From Zhongshania marina (GTDB lineage Bacteria; Pseudomonadota; Gammaproteobacteria; Pseudomonadales; Spongiibacteraceae), in the NCBI RefSeq assembly GCF_002915595.1, contig NZ_PQGG01000021.1, forward strand, positions 18,070-82,069: a DNA stretch of 64,000 nt. The letters run 5' to 3'. Below the pieces are notes generated by a model, which was not told where the DNA came from, made no database searches, and was given only the letters and a program-made list of their open reading frames with translations. The position numbers and the translations under genes were made by a program. Below, in pieces: positions 18,060-26,822 of this stretch (its first letter is position 1; each line of letters starts with the position of its first letter).

Positions 18060-18080
18060 TTGGTTACTAACAGTAACCAA
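18060..18080. promoter_or_regulatory. 21 bp palindromic operator-like site
   Basis: TTGGTTACT (18060-18068) and AGTAACCAA (18072-18080) are perfect complements around AAC. The site sits between the candidate -10 box and the ATG at 18114, where a bound repressor would block transcription. The symmetry is typical of TetR-like or related dimeric repressors; no regulator gene lies next to it. Confidence 0.55.
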
Positions 18081-18113
18081 CTGCATAGAAATCGGCTCTA
18101 TTGACTACTCAGG

Positions 18114-20804
18114 ATGAAAAATATGATGAATTTACGACCGCCTACAGGACTCGCGTCCGTAATCATATTATCGGCTGCAGCCAACCTAACAGTAAGCGCG
18201 CCTGTAAACGCACAAGAACTCACCAGAATCGTCAATATCGGCGCCTTGCTTGCCCCTAGAAATCCAAAAGGCGTTGAAAACAGCAAATCCATAATTGCTC
18301 CAATTACTAAACCACTCGGTGATTCACTAGCTCCATTAGTGGACGCGATCGATATCACTCTCGACCCGCTTACTGATCCTATTGACGATCAACTCGGTGT
18401 TCCTTTATTAGGTGCGCTCGCGCCCGTCACTGACCCACTACTCAGCGCGCTAGTACCCATTACTGATCCGATTGATGGCATTGTTGCCGACCTTACTGGC
18501 GGCAGCGTGAGCGACGCTTTATCGAATATCGACAAAAACACCGCAGATGGTGATGGCATTGTTAACGACCTACTTGGTGGCCCCAAAGTGCCTGGCAGCG
18601 GCACCGAAGCAGGCGAGGTTTCTCCGCTTGGCTCTATTAGCGCAAGCTTGGGCGCAACGCTAGAACCCCTTGTTAGCGCTCTAGACCTTGGACTCGACCC
18701 ATTAACTGATGTGGTCGATGATCAATTGCTTGAACCCATTCTAGATGCCCTTGCACCTGGCTTAGACCCATTACTTGAGACGATTGAACCGGTTACCGAT
18801 CCAGTAGACGGACTTGTCGCCGACCTTACCGGCGGCAGCGTTGAAGATGCACTAACCAACAACGATGACAATACCGCCGATGGCAATGGTGTCGTAAATG
18901 ACCTTCTCGGTGGTGAGTCGGCTAACAGTGCCAGTGGCACAGAGGCTGGAGAGGCCTCGATTCTAGCGCCAATTACCGCCCCCCTCGGCGACTCTTTGGA
19001 CAATCTAGTTAGCACCGTAGACATGGCCTTAGACCCAGTAACCGATGCTATTGATGACAATGTCGGTGTACCTTTACTGGATGCCCTAGCTCCCGTCATT
19101 GACCCAGTCCTTGCAAATTTAGAGCCCGCAACTGACCCTGTTGATGGGTTACTTGCAGACATCACCGGCGGCAGCCTTGAAGATGCCCTAACAAACTCTG
19201 ACGACAACACCTCTGACGGCGATGGGATTGTTAACGACTTACTCGGCGGCCCTAATTCATCCAGCGCCGGCGATGGCAACGAAACCTCACCACTTAGCAC
19301 CGTTACCGTTTCACTTGGCGCTGGCTTGGTGACGTTTGTTGATGCAATTGACACCGGCTTAGATCCACTTACAGACGTTGTTGATGATCAACTTGTAGAG
19401 CCAATTCTCGAAGAACTCTCTCCTGTCATTCACCCAGCGTTAGAAGCCCTTGCAGGAATAACCAACCCTGTTGATGGCATTGTTAATGACTTAACCGGTG
19501 GCAGCCTAGAAGACGCATTAACTAACGATGACGACAACACCGCTGACGGTAACGGCCTAGTAAACGACTTGTTAGGTGGTGGTAATGAAAACGCTGACAG
19601 CGGAACAGAAGCGGGAGAAAGCTCTGCATTAGAGCCCATCACTGGCCCACTAGGTGACTCTATTGACAGCTTAATTTCTGCTGTCGACACCGCGCTTGAC
19701 CCAGTCACCGACGCCGTCGATGACCAAGTTGGCGAGACGCTACTAGACGCACTAAGTCCTGTTGTTGATCCACTGCTTGATGCAGCAGAACCTGTTACCG
19801 ATCCCGTCGACGGCATTGTTGCTGACCTGACCGGCGGCAGCGTCGAAGATGCGTTGACCAACAACGATGACAACACCTCTGACGGCGACGGCATCGTCAA
19901 TGACTTGCTAGGTGGTAGCGAAGGCAATGGCGACGAAACATCACCATTAGAACCCGTAACTGAACTAGTTGGCGACGCGATAGAGCCAGTCATCGACAGT
20001 CTTGATCAAGGCTTAGACCCCGCTACAGAAGTCGTTGACAATGAAGTTGGCGAAGCATTGATTGATGCACTTTCACCAGTGACTGAACCCATTTTAGATA
20101 TGGCAGGCCCCATCACCGATCCGCTAGACGGCGCAGTAGCCGACCTTACCGGTGGCAGCCTAGAAGACGCCCTCACTAATAATGACACCAATACCAGCGA
20201 TGGTAATGGCATTGTAAACGACGCACTTGGCGGTGGCGGCAATAGCAACGGCGGTCTTGCAGGTGGCCTAGGTAATGGCCCATTTGATCAACCAGCTCTG
20301 CTTGCCCTGCTAGACCGCGACGGCATGGACCCACAGCCAAATAGTGACGGGAGTTGCGCCGACCTCGATATCGACGGTGTTTGCGACGAACAAGACGAAT
20401 GCCTAGATACGCCCATTGGCAGTGCCGTACTTGCCAATGGTTGCCACTTAAGCGAAGCCGCTCCGCTACGCTTGAATGGGGTGTTCTTCGAAACTGACAG
20501 CGCGATTTTAACTGCCAATGCGACAAGAATTTTAGATAAGGCCGTTGCGGTAATTCAGCAGTCAGACGCTGAGCAAATAGAAGTGTCTGGCCACACTGAC
20601 GCCATCGGCAGCGACAACTACAACCTGACGCTATCTCAAAATCGCGCGCAGTCAGTCAAACGCTACCTAACTGGCCGTGGCGTAAATGGCGAGCGCTTAG
20701 TTGCACAGGGTTACGGCGAAGCTAAGCCGCTAGCAAATAACGACACTGACGCTGGTCGTGCGGAAAACCGCCGCGTAGAACTGACCATTATCAACACCAA
20801 GTAA
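18114..20804 (+). CDS. Secreted acidic repeat protein with six ~110-residue repeats and C-terminal OmpA domain
   Basis: The 896-residue protein has an N-terminal signal sequence (cleavage probably after VNAQ, residue 34). Six tandem repeats follow at about 56-172, 173-284, 285-394, 395-506, 507-612 and 613-714. Each repeat holds ALDPxTDxVDDQ, a second DPVDGxVADLTGGSxEDALTN block, and an Asp/Asn/Gly loop DNTADGDGIVNDLLGG that resembles thrombospondin-3 or EF-hand calcium loops. Repeats 1, 3 and 5 resemble one another (PLGDS), as do 2 and 4 (SLGA...DVVDDQL.EPIL), so the unit of duplication was probably a pair. A TSP3-like linker (DLDIDGVCDEQDECLDTP) precedes an OmpA peptidoglycan-binding domain (ETDSAILTANAT...VSGHTDAIGSDNYNLTLSQNRA). 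It is probably anchored to peptidoglycan or the outer membrane with the repeats exposed. It is followed 62 bases later by a TpsB-like barrel gene. Confidence 0.85.
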   Translation: MKNMMNLRPPTGLASVIILSAAANLTVSAPVNAQELTRIVNIGALLAPRNPKGVENSKSIIAPITKPLGDSLAPLVDAIDITLDPLTDPIDDQLGVPLLGALAPVTDPLLSALVPITDPIDGIVADLTGGSVSDALSNIDKNTADGDGIVNDLLGGPKVPGSGTEAGEVSPLGSISASLGATLEPLVSALDLGLDPLTDVVDDQLLEPILDALAPGLDPLLETIEPVTDPVDGLVADLTGGSVEDALTNNDDNTADGNGVVNDLLGGESANSASGTEAGEASILAPITAPLGDSLDNLVSTVDMALDPVTDAIDDNVGVPLLDALAPVIDPVLANLEPATDPVDGLLADITGGSLEDALTNSDDNTSDGDGIVNDLLGGPNSSSAGDGNETSPLSTVTVSLGAGLVTFVDAIDTGLDPLTDVVDDQLVEPILEELSPVIHPALEALAGITNPVDGIVNDLTGGSLEDALTNDDDNTADGNGLVNDLLGGGNENADSGTEAGESSALEPITGPLGDSIDSLISAVDTALDPVTDAVDDQVGETLLDALSPVVDPLLDAAEPVTDPVDGIVADLTGGSVEDALTNNDDNTSDGDGIVNDLLGGSEGNGDETSPLEPVTELVGDAIEPVIDSLDQGLDPATEVVDNEVGEALIDALSPVTEPILDMAGPITDPLDGAVADLTGGSLEDALTNNDTNTSDGNGIVNDALGGGGNSNGGLAGGLGNGPFDQPALLALLDRDGMDPQPNSDGSCADLDIDGVCDEQDECLDTPIGSAVLANGCHLSEAAPLRLNGVFFETDSAILTANATRILDKAVAVIQQSDAEQIEVSGHTDAIGSDNYNLTLSQNRAQSVKRYLTGRGVNGERLVAQGYGEAKPLANNDTDAGRAENRRVELTIINTK
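18279..20255 (+). repeat. Six in-frame tandem ~330 bp repeats
   Basis: The coding DNA for residues 56-714 of the repeat protein is a diverged tandem array of six units of 306-351 bases. The copies differ at many third positions, so the array is old rather than a recent expansion. Long antisense open frames across it are a by-product of the repeated composition. Confidence 0.85.
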
Positions 20805-20824
20805 TAAAGACCTCAACGGCCCGC

Positions 20825-20840
20825 CATTTGGCGGGTCAAT
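20825..20840 (+). terminator. Short hairpin between repeat protein and barrel gene
   Basis: A stem based on CCGCCA and TGGCGG with a very short loop lies just after the repeat-protein gene and is followed by a T-rich stretch ending in TTTTT (20850-20854). It may partially terminate or process the message so that the barrel protein is made at a lower level. Confidence 0.4.
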
Positions 20841-20866
20841 AGATTTTACTTTTTAGGGAGAGCACC

Positions 20867-22540
20867 ATGGCAATCGATTTGCCCCCCGTAATGCCACCAC
20901 AACTCGCCACACCAGCACAGGTCAGCGCATATAGCGCCGTCGCTGCGGCAGAGCTATCAGCAACCATTAACGGCACCAATGTTCGGGTATTAGGTAACCG
21001 CTACCTTGCTGACAGCGAGGTCAAAAACATTCTCAGCAGCGCAAGAACGCCCGCTGAAGGCATTATCAATCTCACCAAGCGTTACTATCAAAGCGGTCAT
21101 CTGCTAGTAAGAATTCGCTACGCACGCGAAGGCGACGGCGTTATCGTATTTGTTGAGCAACTGACCCTATCTGAAATACGCGGCGATGCAGAGATTCAAC
21201 CGTATTTTGAAGGTTTAGCAGGCGACAGCGACCTAAGCATCTCTGAATTTGACCGCGCGCGTATCTTAGCTAATCTTAAAGCCGAACGCGGTGGCTACGA
21301 ATACAGCATGTCTTACCAAGAAACAGGCAACAATGCCGTTGCCCTAGTTATGACAAAAACCGCTGTAGAAAACTACGACCGCACCGACTTCATTCTTGAA
21401 GCAAACAATAAGGGTAGCCGCTTCTTAGGCCGCTACTTCGGTTTGGCCGGTATTAAACACGATTTCGAAAATGGCACTGAATTATCACTTGCCTACCAAA
21501 CAACATTCGCTGACTTAGGTGAATCACGTGATGGCGATAGCCTAGACCAATTCAGCCTTAGCATAGACCACCCTTTTGTTAGCGGACTTTACGGCATCGA
21601 CCTGTCTTACGTTGAGTACAGCAGAGATCCACAAGTTGCCCAAACTCAAACAGGCCTTTGCATACTCGGCTTAATCGGCTGTGGCATAACAAGCTCAGTC
21701 ACCACCGTTAATCTAGACGCCGAAATCCTGCAAGCGGCATTCCGAGGTGAACAGATTCTGTTCAGCGGCGTAGATTCTCGTCTTTCAGTAACCGAAAAAG
21801 TCGAACACGTAGACTCAGTAGTCGAGCAAGCTGGCAGCAGTAGCAAGCTGCTAGAAGAAACCTATCAAGTCGTCGATATTGGTCTGAAATACCAAAAAGC
21901 GCGCTATAAAACAGAAGAGCTACCGGGAGCGCAGCTGAATATGGGAATCAATTTCCTAGCAGGCTTCGGAGATGGTGGCACGCTTGACAACTACGGTGAG
22001 TATCAAGCCGCATTTGCACAACAATTCCCCGGCACAGCCATACCAGATGTTGTTCCCGCGGCCCGCACGGCTGAGTTCCTAGCACTGCAGGCGAATGCTC
22101 GCTACATGGTGCAAATTGCGGAAGACACACTGCTGTCCTTTGCAGCCAATGCGCAATTTGCCGACGAGCAACTTCCGCAGCAACAGCAATTCGTTCTGGG
22201 TGGTATGAATACCCTGAGCGCTTATCTGCCAGGCGTACTTGTAGGTGACGAAGGTTATTATATCAACGCGACCTTGGAAAAAACCTTCAATTGGAATGAG
22301 TACAAAATATCGCCATCGATCTTCGCTGAATACGGCGCTACTTGGTTTAACAACGCCAGTAGCAGCTTTGGCGACACACAAGCCATTGCTGACGCTGGTG
22401 TAAGATTGCGAATTGAATTCTCTGACAATCTATTCACCGAGTTTGTTGCTGCACTGCCAGTCTACGATGACGTTAGCAACAACGACGATCTAGATACTTT
22501 CGAAGCCGACTTCTACTGGCGAATTCGCTTCACCTTTTAA
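20867..22540 (+). CDS. ShlB/FhaC-like (TpsB) outer-membrane transporter-like protein, no signal peptide
   Basis: The 557-residue protein has a POTRA-like N-terminal part (about 35-100: NGTNVRVLGNRYLADSEVKNILSSARTPAEGIINLTKRYYQSGHLLVRIRYA), a second linker, then a barrel with the ShlB-type features NNKGSRFLGRYFGLAG and QFVLGGMNTLSAYLPGVLVGDEGYY. It ends in IRFTF, a typical outer-membrane C-terminal aromatic signature. The start at 20867 has AGGGAG eight to ten bases upstream and an in-frame stop lies 27 bases before it, yet the N-terminus (MAIDLPPVMPPQLATPAQ) is not a signal peptide. It is probably the partner of the upstream repeat protein. How it reaches the outer membrane without a signal is unexplained. 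Confidence 0.75.
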   Translation: MAIDLPPVMPPQLATPAQVSAYSAVAAAELSATINGTNVRVLGNRYLADSEVKNILSSARTPAEGIINLTKRYYQSGHLLVRIRYAREGDGVIVFVEQLTLSEIRGDAEIQPYFEGLAGDSDLSISEFDRARILANLKAERGGYEYSMSYQETGNNAVALVMTKTAVENYDRTDFILEANNKGSRFLGRYFGLAGIKHDFENGTELSLAYQTTFADLGESRDGDSLDQFSLSIDHPFVSGLYGIDLSYVEYSRDPQVAQTQTGLCILGLIGCGITSSVTTVNLDAEILQAAFRGEQILFSGVDSRLSVTEKVEHVDSVVEQAGSSSKLLEETYQVVDIGLKYQKARYKTEELPGAQLNMGINFLAGFGDGGTLDNYGEYQAAFAQQFPGTAIPDVVPAARTAEFLALQANARYMVQIAEDTLLSFAANAQFADEQLPQQQQFVLGGMNTLSAYLPGVLVGDEGYYINATLEKTFNWNEYKISPSIFAEYGATWFNNASSSFGDTQAIADAGVRLRIEFSDNLFTEFVAALPVYDDVSNNDDLDTFEADFYWRIRFTF

Positions 22541-22554
22541 GTAAGCCTTCGATT

Positions 22555-22580
22555 GTAGCTCGGCCCCTGCGCCGAGCTAC
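22555..22580 (+). terminator. Hairpin after the barrel gene
   Basis: GTAGCTCGGC (22555-22564) and GCCGAGCTAC (22571-22580) form a perfect 10 bp stem with a 6-base loop, 15 bases after the barrel-protein stop. The T-run is missing, so termination would be weak or Rho-aided. Confidence 0.55.
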
Positions 22581-23084
22581 CCTCTCCTTAGCTCTCGATA
22601 TTTATTTCAATCCTTCGAGTAAAAACACTTTACTTACTGGCGCGAACTTTGCTAGCTTCATAGTGTCTGATTTGCAAGCCCAAGATGGTTCAAGTAATTA
22701 ATCCACGGGCTTACAGAATGATTTAGGCAATTGAGAACAATCGTGTAAGGGCAGCTAAATCCTCGCAAAACCCCGCGTACTCTGGATGTCAGCACATTAG
22801 GTGTTAACACCAATAGTTAAGATCAATTGCTCAAGATACTATGACTTTCTGCAATTTACCCCACCAAGGTTTACCAGAAGTCATCGATCTTGATGACCTC
22901 CGCGACTAAAGATTTCAAAGTCGCACCATAATCGGTCAGTAAATCTCAGAGTTTTTAGGCAAGAAAATAGTCTTGTCATAAGGCTGTCACAGACAACAGA
23001 GATAGTAGTCAGCGGTAACAGAATACCGAAGTAAGACAGATATTGATGACGGAAGAAGGCGCAGAGAGCGCGAAGGAGAAGAGA
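22581..23084. other. About 500 bases without a recognised gene
   Basis: I see no credible gene, RNA or repeat here apart from the promoter region for the small gene at 23085. Short open frames are present on both strands but lack ribosome-binding sites and any family resemblance. Confidence 0.4.
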
Positions 23085-23267
23085 ATGAATAAGCAAAGTA
23101 ATGAGATGAATGTAAAAAATTTATGCAGTCGTAAATTGTGGGAATTACTGAAAAACGCCGAATGGCAGAGCAATACCGAACGTTTTGCAATAGAAAGCGA
23201 GTTGTCAGATCGCCGCCACTATGTAAAAGAACTGGAGCAGCTTAGCGGCCGAGAAACCATGCATTAA
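23085..23267 (+). CDS. Possible 60-residue hydrophilic protein
   Basis: ATG 23085 is preceded by AAGGAG about 6 bases upstream and opens a 60-residue frame (starts MNKQSNEMNVKNLCSRKLWELL) that is helical, charged and free of low complexity. It ends 26 bases inside the 3' end of the convergent GspF-like gene. I do not recognise the family. The good ribosome-binding site and sensible composition favour a real gene, but its short length and the overlap leave doubt. Confidence 0.45.
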   Translation: MNKQSNEMNVKNLCSRKLWELLKNAEWQSNTERFAIESELSDRRHYVKELEQLSGRETMH

Positions 23268-24195
23268 GCACGGCGACATACGGAAGCAAACCCAGTAATA
23301 ACCACGGCAAATAAGCAGACCAAAACGCCACCTGATCTTCACAAACACGATGTATAGCCAAGCCCAATTGGGCTGGCACTTGTTTGGCATCACCCATTTT
23401 AGACACCGGTGGCAAGGTCACCCCCTCTAGAATTCCACTGCGTAACAACGCAGTGGAAAATAACTCCCCCCCCTCCACATCCGCAGCCAACTTGTAATAC
23501 CGCCTGTTTATTGACGCCTGTGGTAAGCGTCGGACAGACTGCTTTAACGATTGAGGCAAACTAAAACCGGCGCCAATACAATCTGCCAAATGATTCATAT
23601 AGTGATAGCTTTGATACTGCATTAAAGCCTTACCCAGCCCCGGTAAGCGCAAACCGAGCTCTGCGCTCACACGCCGAATTAAGTAAAAGCGTGGCGCCAG
23701 CTTCAATACACCATATACCAATACAAGGGGCAGCAAACCCAGTAGACCCGCAAGACCAGCGACTCCCCAATCAAACGTGCCAACCAGCAAGCCCCAACAC
23801 GGCAATAGCAGTGCAAACGCAGCAGTGATAATCAAAGGCCAGCGTAGATGGCGGCTAAAATTCTGCTGAAACTCTGCTTGCAAACGGTAATGTTCAGCAA
23901 GACGCAGATACATTTTTGCAAGATCCCCCACCGCAAGCCCCAGCTTTAGGAACTGCAACTCCCACTCTAGAAAAACACCGCCCTCTCGCAGCTCGTCCAT
24001 CACCACTCGCTGACCATCGGCAAACTGCGCCGCAACACTATCGAGCTGGGCGCGCTGGGCGGCCCGCTGCCCCTTACTCAATAGGGCAACAAGCTGATCC
24101 CAATTATTATCACCTGATTGACTGGCTTGATAGAGCGATTGAAAAAGCACAAAACGCTGGGCAGGGGAAAATCCAGAGGCCATTTTTAAATCCAT
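23242..24195 (-). CDS. Orphan type II secretion/type IV pilus F-type (GspF/PilC-like) membrane protein
   Basis: The 317-residue protein has a cytoplasmic helical N-terminal half and hydrophobic segments at about residues 120-142 and 144-165 and near the C-terminus (AYLPWLLLGLLPYVAVLNAWFL). In between is the T2SSF-type helical repeat DCIGAGFSLPQSLKQSVRRLPQASINRRYYKLAADVEGG, whose first copy is degenerate. GspF/PilC proteins form the inner-membrane platform of type II secretion or pilus machines. No ATPase, pseudopilin or secretin gene is adjacent, and the protein is shorter than the ~400-residue standard. It may be a diverged stand-alone relative. Confidence 0.72.
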   Translation of the reverse strand: MDLKMASGFSPAQRFVLFQSLYQASQSGDNNWDQLVALLSKGQRAAQRAQLDSVAAQFADGQRVVMDELREGGVFLEWELQFLKLGLAVGDLAKMYLRLAEHYRLQAEFQQNFSRHLRWPLIITAAFALLLPCWGLLVGTFDWGVAGLAGLLGLLPLVLVYGVLKLAPRFYLIRRVSAELGLRLPGLGKALMQYQSYHYMNHLADCIGAGFSLPQSLKQSVRRLPQASINRRYYKLAADVEGGELFSTALLRSGILEGVTLPPVSKMGDAKQVPAQLGLAIHRVCEDQVAFWSAYLPWLLLGLLPYVAVLNAWFLGR

Positions 24196-24309
24196 ATTGG
24201 CGAAGTGGTTGCAATAGTGGGTATGTAAGCCACAAGCCTATATACTTTAGCACAGCTAAAATCTGCGATGGCAGGCATAACAACAAGCACCCTCGCTATA
24301 AGGATTAAG

Positions 24310-24792
24310 ATGATTATTCGTTTACTTTTCGCCGCCCTGGTTTTGTACGGTTTATACCGCTTTGTGAAATTCGTACAGCTCAAGCCCGCCAAAGAGCGGC
24401 GCGCCTATTACATGACCCTCGTCATTGGCCTTGGCGCTGCTGCCTTGGTGTTACTGTCACTCACTGGGCGAGTACCGTGGATTGCCGGCGTCATTGGCGG
24501 CGCACTCCCCTTTGTACGCCAACTAGCATTGAAATACGCCTATCAGCGCTTAGCGTCGAATAAACAAGAGAGCAAAGCTGGCAGCGAGCAATCTAAGGCC
24601 GCTACGGCACCCATGAACAAGGCGCAAGCCCTTTCCACCCTCGGTTTAGAGGAAGGCGCTAGCAAAGAAGAGATTATTAGCGCCCACCGCAAGCTTATGC
24701 AGAAGTTTCACCCAGATCGCGGCGGCAATGACTTTTTAGCCAGCCAAATCAATCATGCCAAAGACGTTTTGCTCGACGAGCGGCATGGATGA
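24310..24792 (+). CDS. Membrane-anchored DnaJ-domain protein (TIM14/DjlA-like)
   Basis: I start this at ATG 24310 (MIIRLLFAALVLYGLYRFV), which follows AAGG and gives 160 residues; an upstream ATG at 24268 would add a poor leader. Two membrane segments fill residues ~1-18 and ~36-75. The C-terminal ~60 residues form a short J-domain (ALSTLGLEEGASKEEIISAHRKLMQKFHPDRGGNDFLASQINHAKDVLLDE) with the essential HPD. This layout resembles the mitochondrial TIM14/Pam18 type, which stimulates Hsp70 at a membrane. The matching DnaK is not in the window. It is divergent from the GspF-like gene. Confidence 0.82.
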   Translation: MIIRLLFAALVLYGLYRFVKFVQLKPAKERRAYYMTLVIGLGAAALVLLSLTGRVPWIAGVIGGALPFVRQLALKYAYQRLASNKQESKAGSEQSKAATAPMNKAQALSTLGLEEGASKEEIISAHRKLMQKFHPDRGGNDFLASQINHAKDVLLDERHG

Positions 24793-24873
24793 ACACGTCT
24801 CAGTTCAAGCTGCGCGGCAAACGCGATAAAATCACTTTTTCACGTCATATTTTTACGATTAGTTAAGGCACCA

Positions 24874-25227
24874 ATGGCAACTGTATTTGTTATTCAAAAC
24901 CAGCACGGGCACTACCTCAGCAAACAACTTGAATGGGTTGACGGCCGAGATAAACGCGTACTGTACCGCACGGTACACCGCGATGAGGCAATCAATGTGG
25001 TATTTGAACAAAGCAGCAAAAATATTGAGCTACGCGCACATCCACTTGAATGCGAAACCGACGAGACCGCGCACCCAAAGGTTGAGGCTGGCCCGCCAAT
25101 TATGAGCCAGCACGAAGATTTACTGGGCGACGCCGAAAACAACATCGACCAGCCAACTGAGCCTACACAGGAAGATTCCGAGAGCGATATTTCTGCAACA
25201 GATAAAGACGAAAATCTTATTCTGTAA
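24874..25227 (+). CDS. Small conserved hypothetical protein, acidic C-terminus
   Basis: The 117-residue protein has an N-terminal beta-rich part (MATVFVIQNQHGHYLSKQLEWVDGRDKRVLYRTVHRDEAINVVFEQSSKNIELRA) and an acidic, disordered tail. I do not recognise a named domain. The start is preceded by TAAGG. It lies between the DnaJ-domain gene and htpX on the same strand, with 81 and 63 base gaps, so it may belong to a proteostasis-related transcript; that is inference from position only. Confidence 0.65.
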   Translation: MATVFVIQNQHGHYLSKQLEWVDGRDKRVLYRTVHRDEAINVVFEQSSKNIELRAHPLECETDETAHPKVEAGPPIMSQHEDLLGDAENNIDQPTEPTQEDSESDISATDKDENLIL

Positions 25228-25290
25228 CTTGAAACTGCGAGCATTGAACTCCATCTAATAGGCAGTATCAATTAAACGGAAACCTAGCAA

Positions 25291-26178
25291 ATGATGCGTA
25301 TCTTACTGTTCTTGGCCACCAATATGGCCATTGTTCTAGTAGCAAGTATTACCCTTAGCCTGCTTGGCGTCGAAAGTATCATGGCCCAAAACGGCGTTGA
25401 CCTCGACTTGGGCTCACTATTGGTTTTCTGCGCAGTATTCGGCATGGCCGGCTCGCTGGTATCGCTGTTTATATCTAAGTGGATGGCAAAACGCGCCACT
25501 CATACCCAAATCATCACCCAACCTAGCAACAACAATGAGCGCTGGCTGCTAGAAACCGTCGCCGAACTTGCTCAAAAAGCCGGTATTGGCATGCCCGAAG
25601 TCGGTATTTTTCCGTCGCCACAGGCCAATGCCTTTGCAACCGGCTGGAACAAAAATTCTGCCTTGGTCGCGGTGTCAGAGGGTCTGCTCAGACAAATGAA
25701 GCCCAATGAAGTCCGCGCCGTACTCGCCCACGAAATTGGCCACGTCGCTAACGGCGATATGATTACACTTACCCTTATCCAAGGCGTGGTAAATACCTTT
25801 GTGATGTTCTTTGCCCGCATTATTGGCCATACCGTAGATCGCGCGGTATTTAAAACAGAGCGCGGCCACGGCATTGGCTTTTACATCACTACCTTCATTG
25901 CTGAAATGGTGTTGGGCATTCTCGCCTCAACCATTGTCATGTGGTTTTCGCGCTGGCGTGAATTCCGCGCGGATGCCGCTGGCGCCAGCCTAGCAGGCCG
26001 CAACGATATGATAGCCGCGCTTCAACGCCTGCAATCCCAACAGGAATTGCCGGTCGATATGCCTGGCGAATTAACAGCGCTCGCCATCAGCAGTCAAAAG
26101 AAAACCGACTTAGCGGCTTTATTTAGCTCTCATCCACCATTAGAAAAGCGCATTCAGGCACTTAGAGACGCCGCCTAA
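25291..26178 (+). CDS. htpX: Membrane zinc metalloprotease HtpX
   Basis: HtpX is an inner-membrane M48 protease that degrades misfolded membrane proteins. The 295-residue length matches E. coli (293). Two N-terminal membrane spans, the zinc motif HEIGH with H147, E148 and H151, two further spans around [19 protein letters not shown] and [16 protein letters not shown], and the downstream ligand region [10 protein letters not shown] are all present. The start [11 protein letters not shown] fits the family. Its last base is the first base of the next gene's ATG (TAATG junction), so the aldolase-like gene is probably co-translated. Confidence 0.94.
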   Translation: MMRILLFLATNMAIVLVASITLSLLGVESIMAQNGVDLDLGSLLVFCAVFGMAGSLVSLFISKWMAKRATHTQIITQPSNNNERWLLETVAELAQKAGIGMPEVGIFPSPQANAFATGWNKNSALVAVSEGLLRQMKPNEVRAVLAHEIGHVANGDMITLTLIQGVVNTFVMFFARIIGHTVDRAVFKTERGHGIGFYITTFIAEMVLGILASTIVMWFSRWREFRADAAGASLAGRNDMIAALQRLQSQQELPVDMPGELTALAISSQKKTDLAALFSSHPPLEKRIQALRDAA

Positions 26179-26822
26179 TGGAATTCCGTCAGGAGCGCGC
26201 TCAGCTCGTCGCAGCCTTGCACGACATGGCTAGCGCGCAACTTAGCCCTGGCGCCAGTGGTAATGTCTCAGTCAAGACCCGTGATGGCGGTATGCTAATT
26301 TCCGCCACCGGCCAAATTGCCGCCAATACACGCCCTTCTGATTTGGTCTATATCACTCCGGAAGGGGAAATTGCCAAGCAGCAATTAAAGCCCTCCAGCG
26401 AATGGCGTATGCATTGGCAAATTTATCAAGATCACCCCAATGCTGGTGGCGTGCTACATTGCCATTCCAGCTACGCCACTGTGCTGGCGTGTCAGCGCAG
26501 AGAAATACCGGCATTCCACTACATGGTCGCCGTGGCTGGGGGCGACTCTATACCCTGCGCACCCTACGCCCTCTACGGCAGTGAAGAACTGTCTCGCCTT
26601 GTTAGCAAAGCACTCCGTAACCGCAAAGCCTGCCTATTAGCTAACCACGGACAAATTGCCTATGGCAGCAACCCCGGCAAAGCGCTTGCCCTAGCAAAGG
26701 AAGTAGAAGCACTGGCTGCGAACTATTTTTTTAGTCTACAGAGCGGCGGCCCAACTCTACTAAGCAAGCAAGAGATGGATGAGGTCTTAGCCCAATATCA
26801 ACATTACGGCAGCCAAAAATAA
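26178..26822 (+). CDS. Class II aldolase/adducin family protein
   Basis: The 214-residue protein carries the zinc-binding pattern of L-fuculose-phosphate-type class II aldolases: SPGASGNVSVKTRDGGMLISATG, the HCHSSYATVLAC His pair, the ANHGQIAYG element with a third His, and a catalytic-type Glu in PSSEWRMHW. Such enzymes cleave or dehydrate sugar phosphates; the substrate here is not known. It starts within the htpX stop codon. There is no kinase or isomerase nearby that would identify a sugar pathway. Confidence 0.82.
   Translation: MEFRQERAQLVAALHDMASAQLSPGASGNVSVKTRDGGMLISATGQIAANTRPSDLVYITPEGEIAKQQLKPSSEWRMHWQIYQDHPNAGGVLHCHSSYATVLACQRREIPAFHYMVAVAGGDSIPCAPYALYGSEELSRLVSKALRNRKACLLANHGQIAYGSNPGKALALAKEVEALAANYFFSLQSGGPTLLSKQEMDEVLAQYQHYGSQK

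Noticed and set aside
18389..19993. Long antisense open frames across the repeat protein
   Set aside because: They mirror the repeated, low-complexity composition of the sense gene (Ser/Pro/Thr-rich products), lack ribosome-binding sites and match no family.
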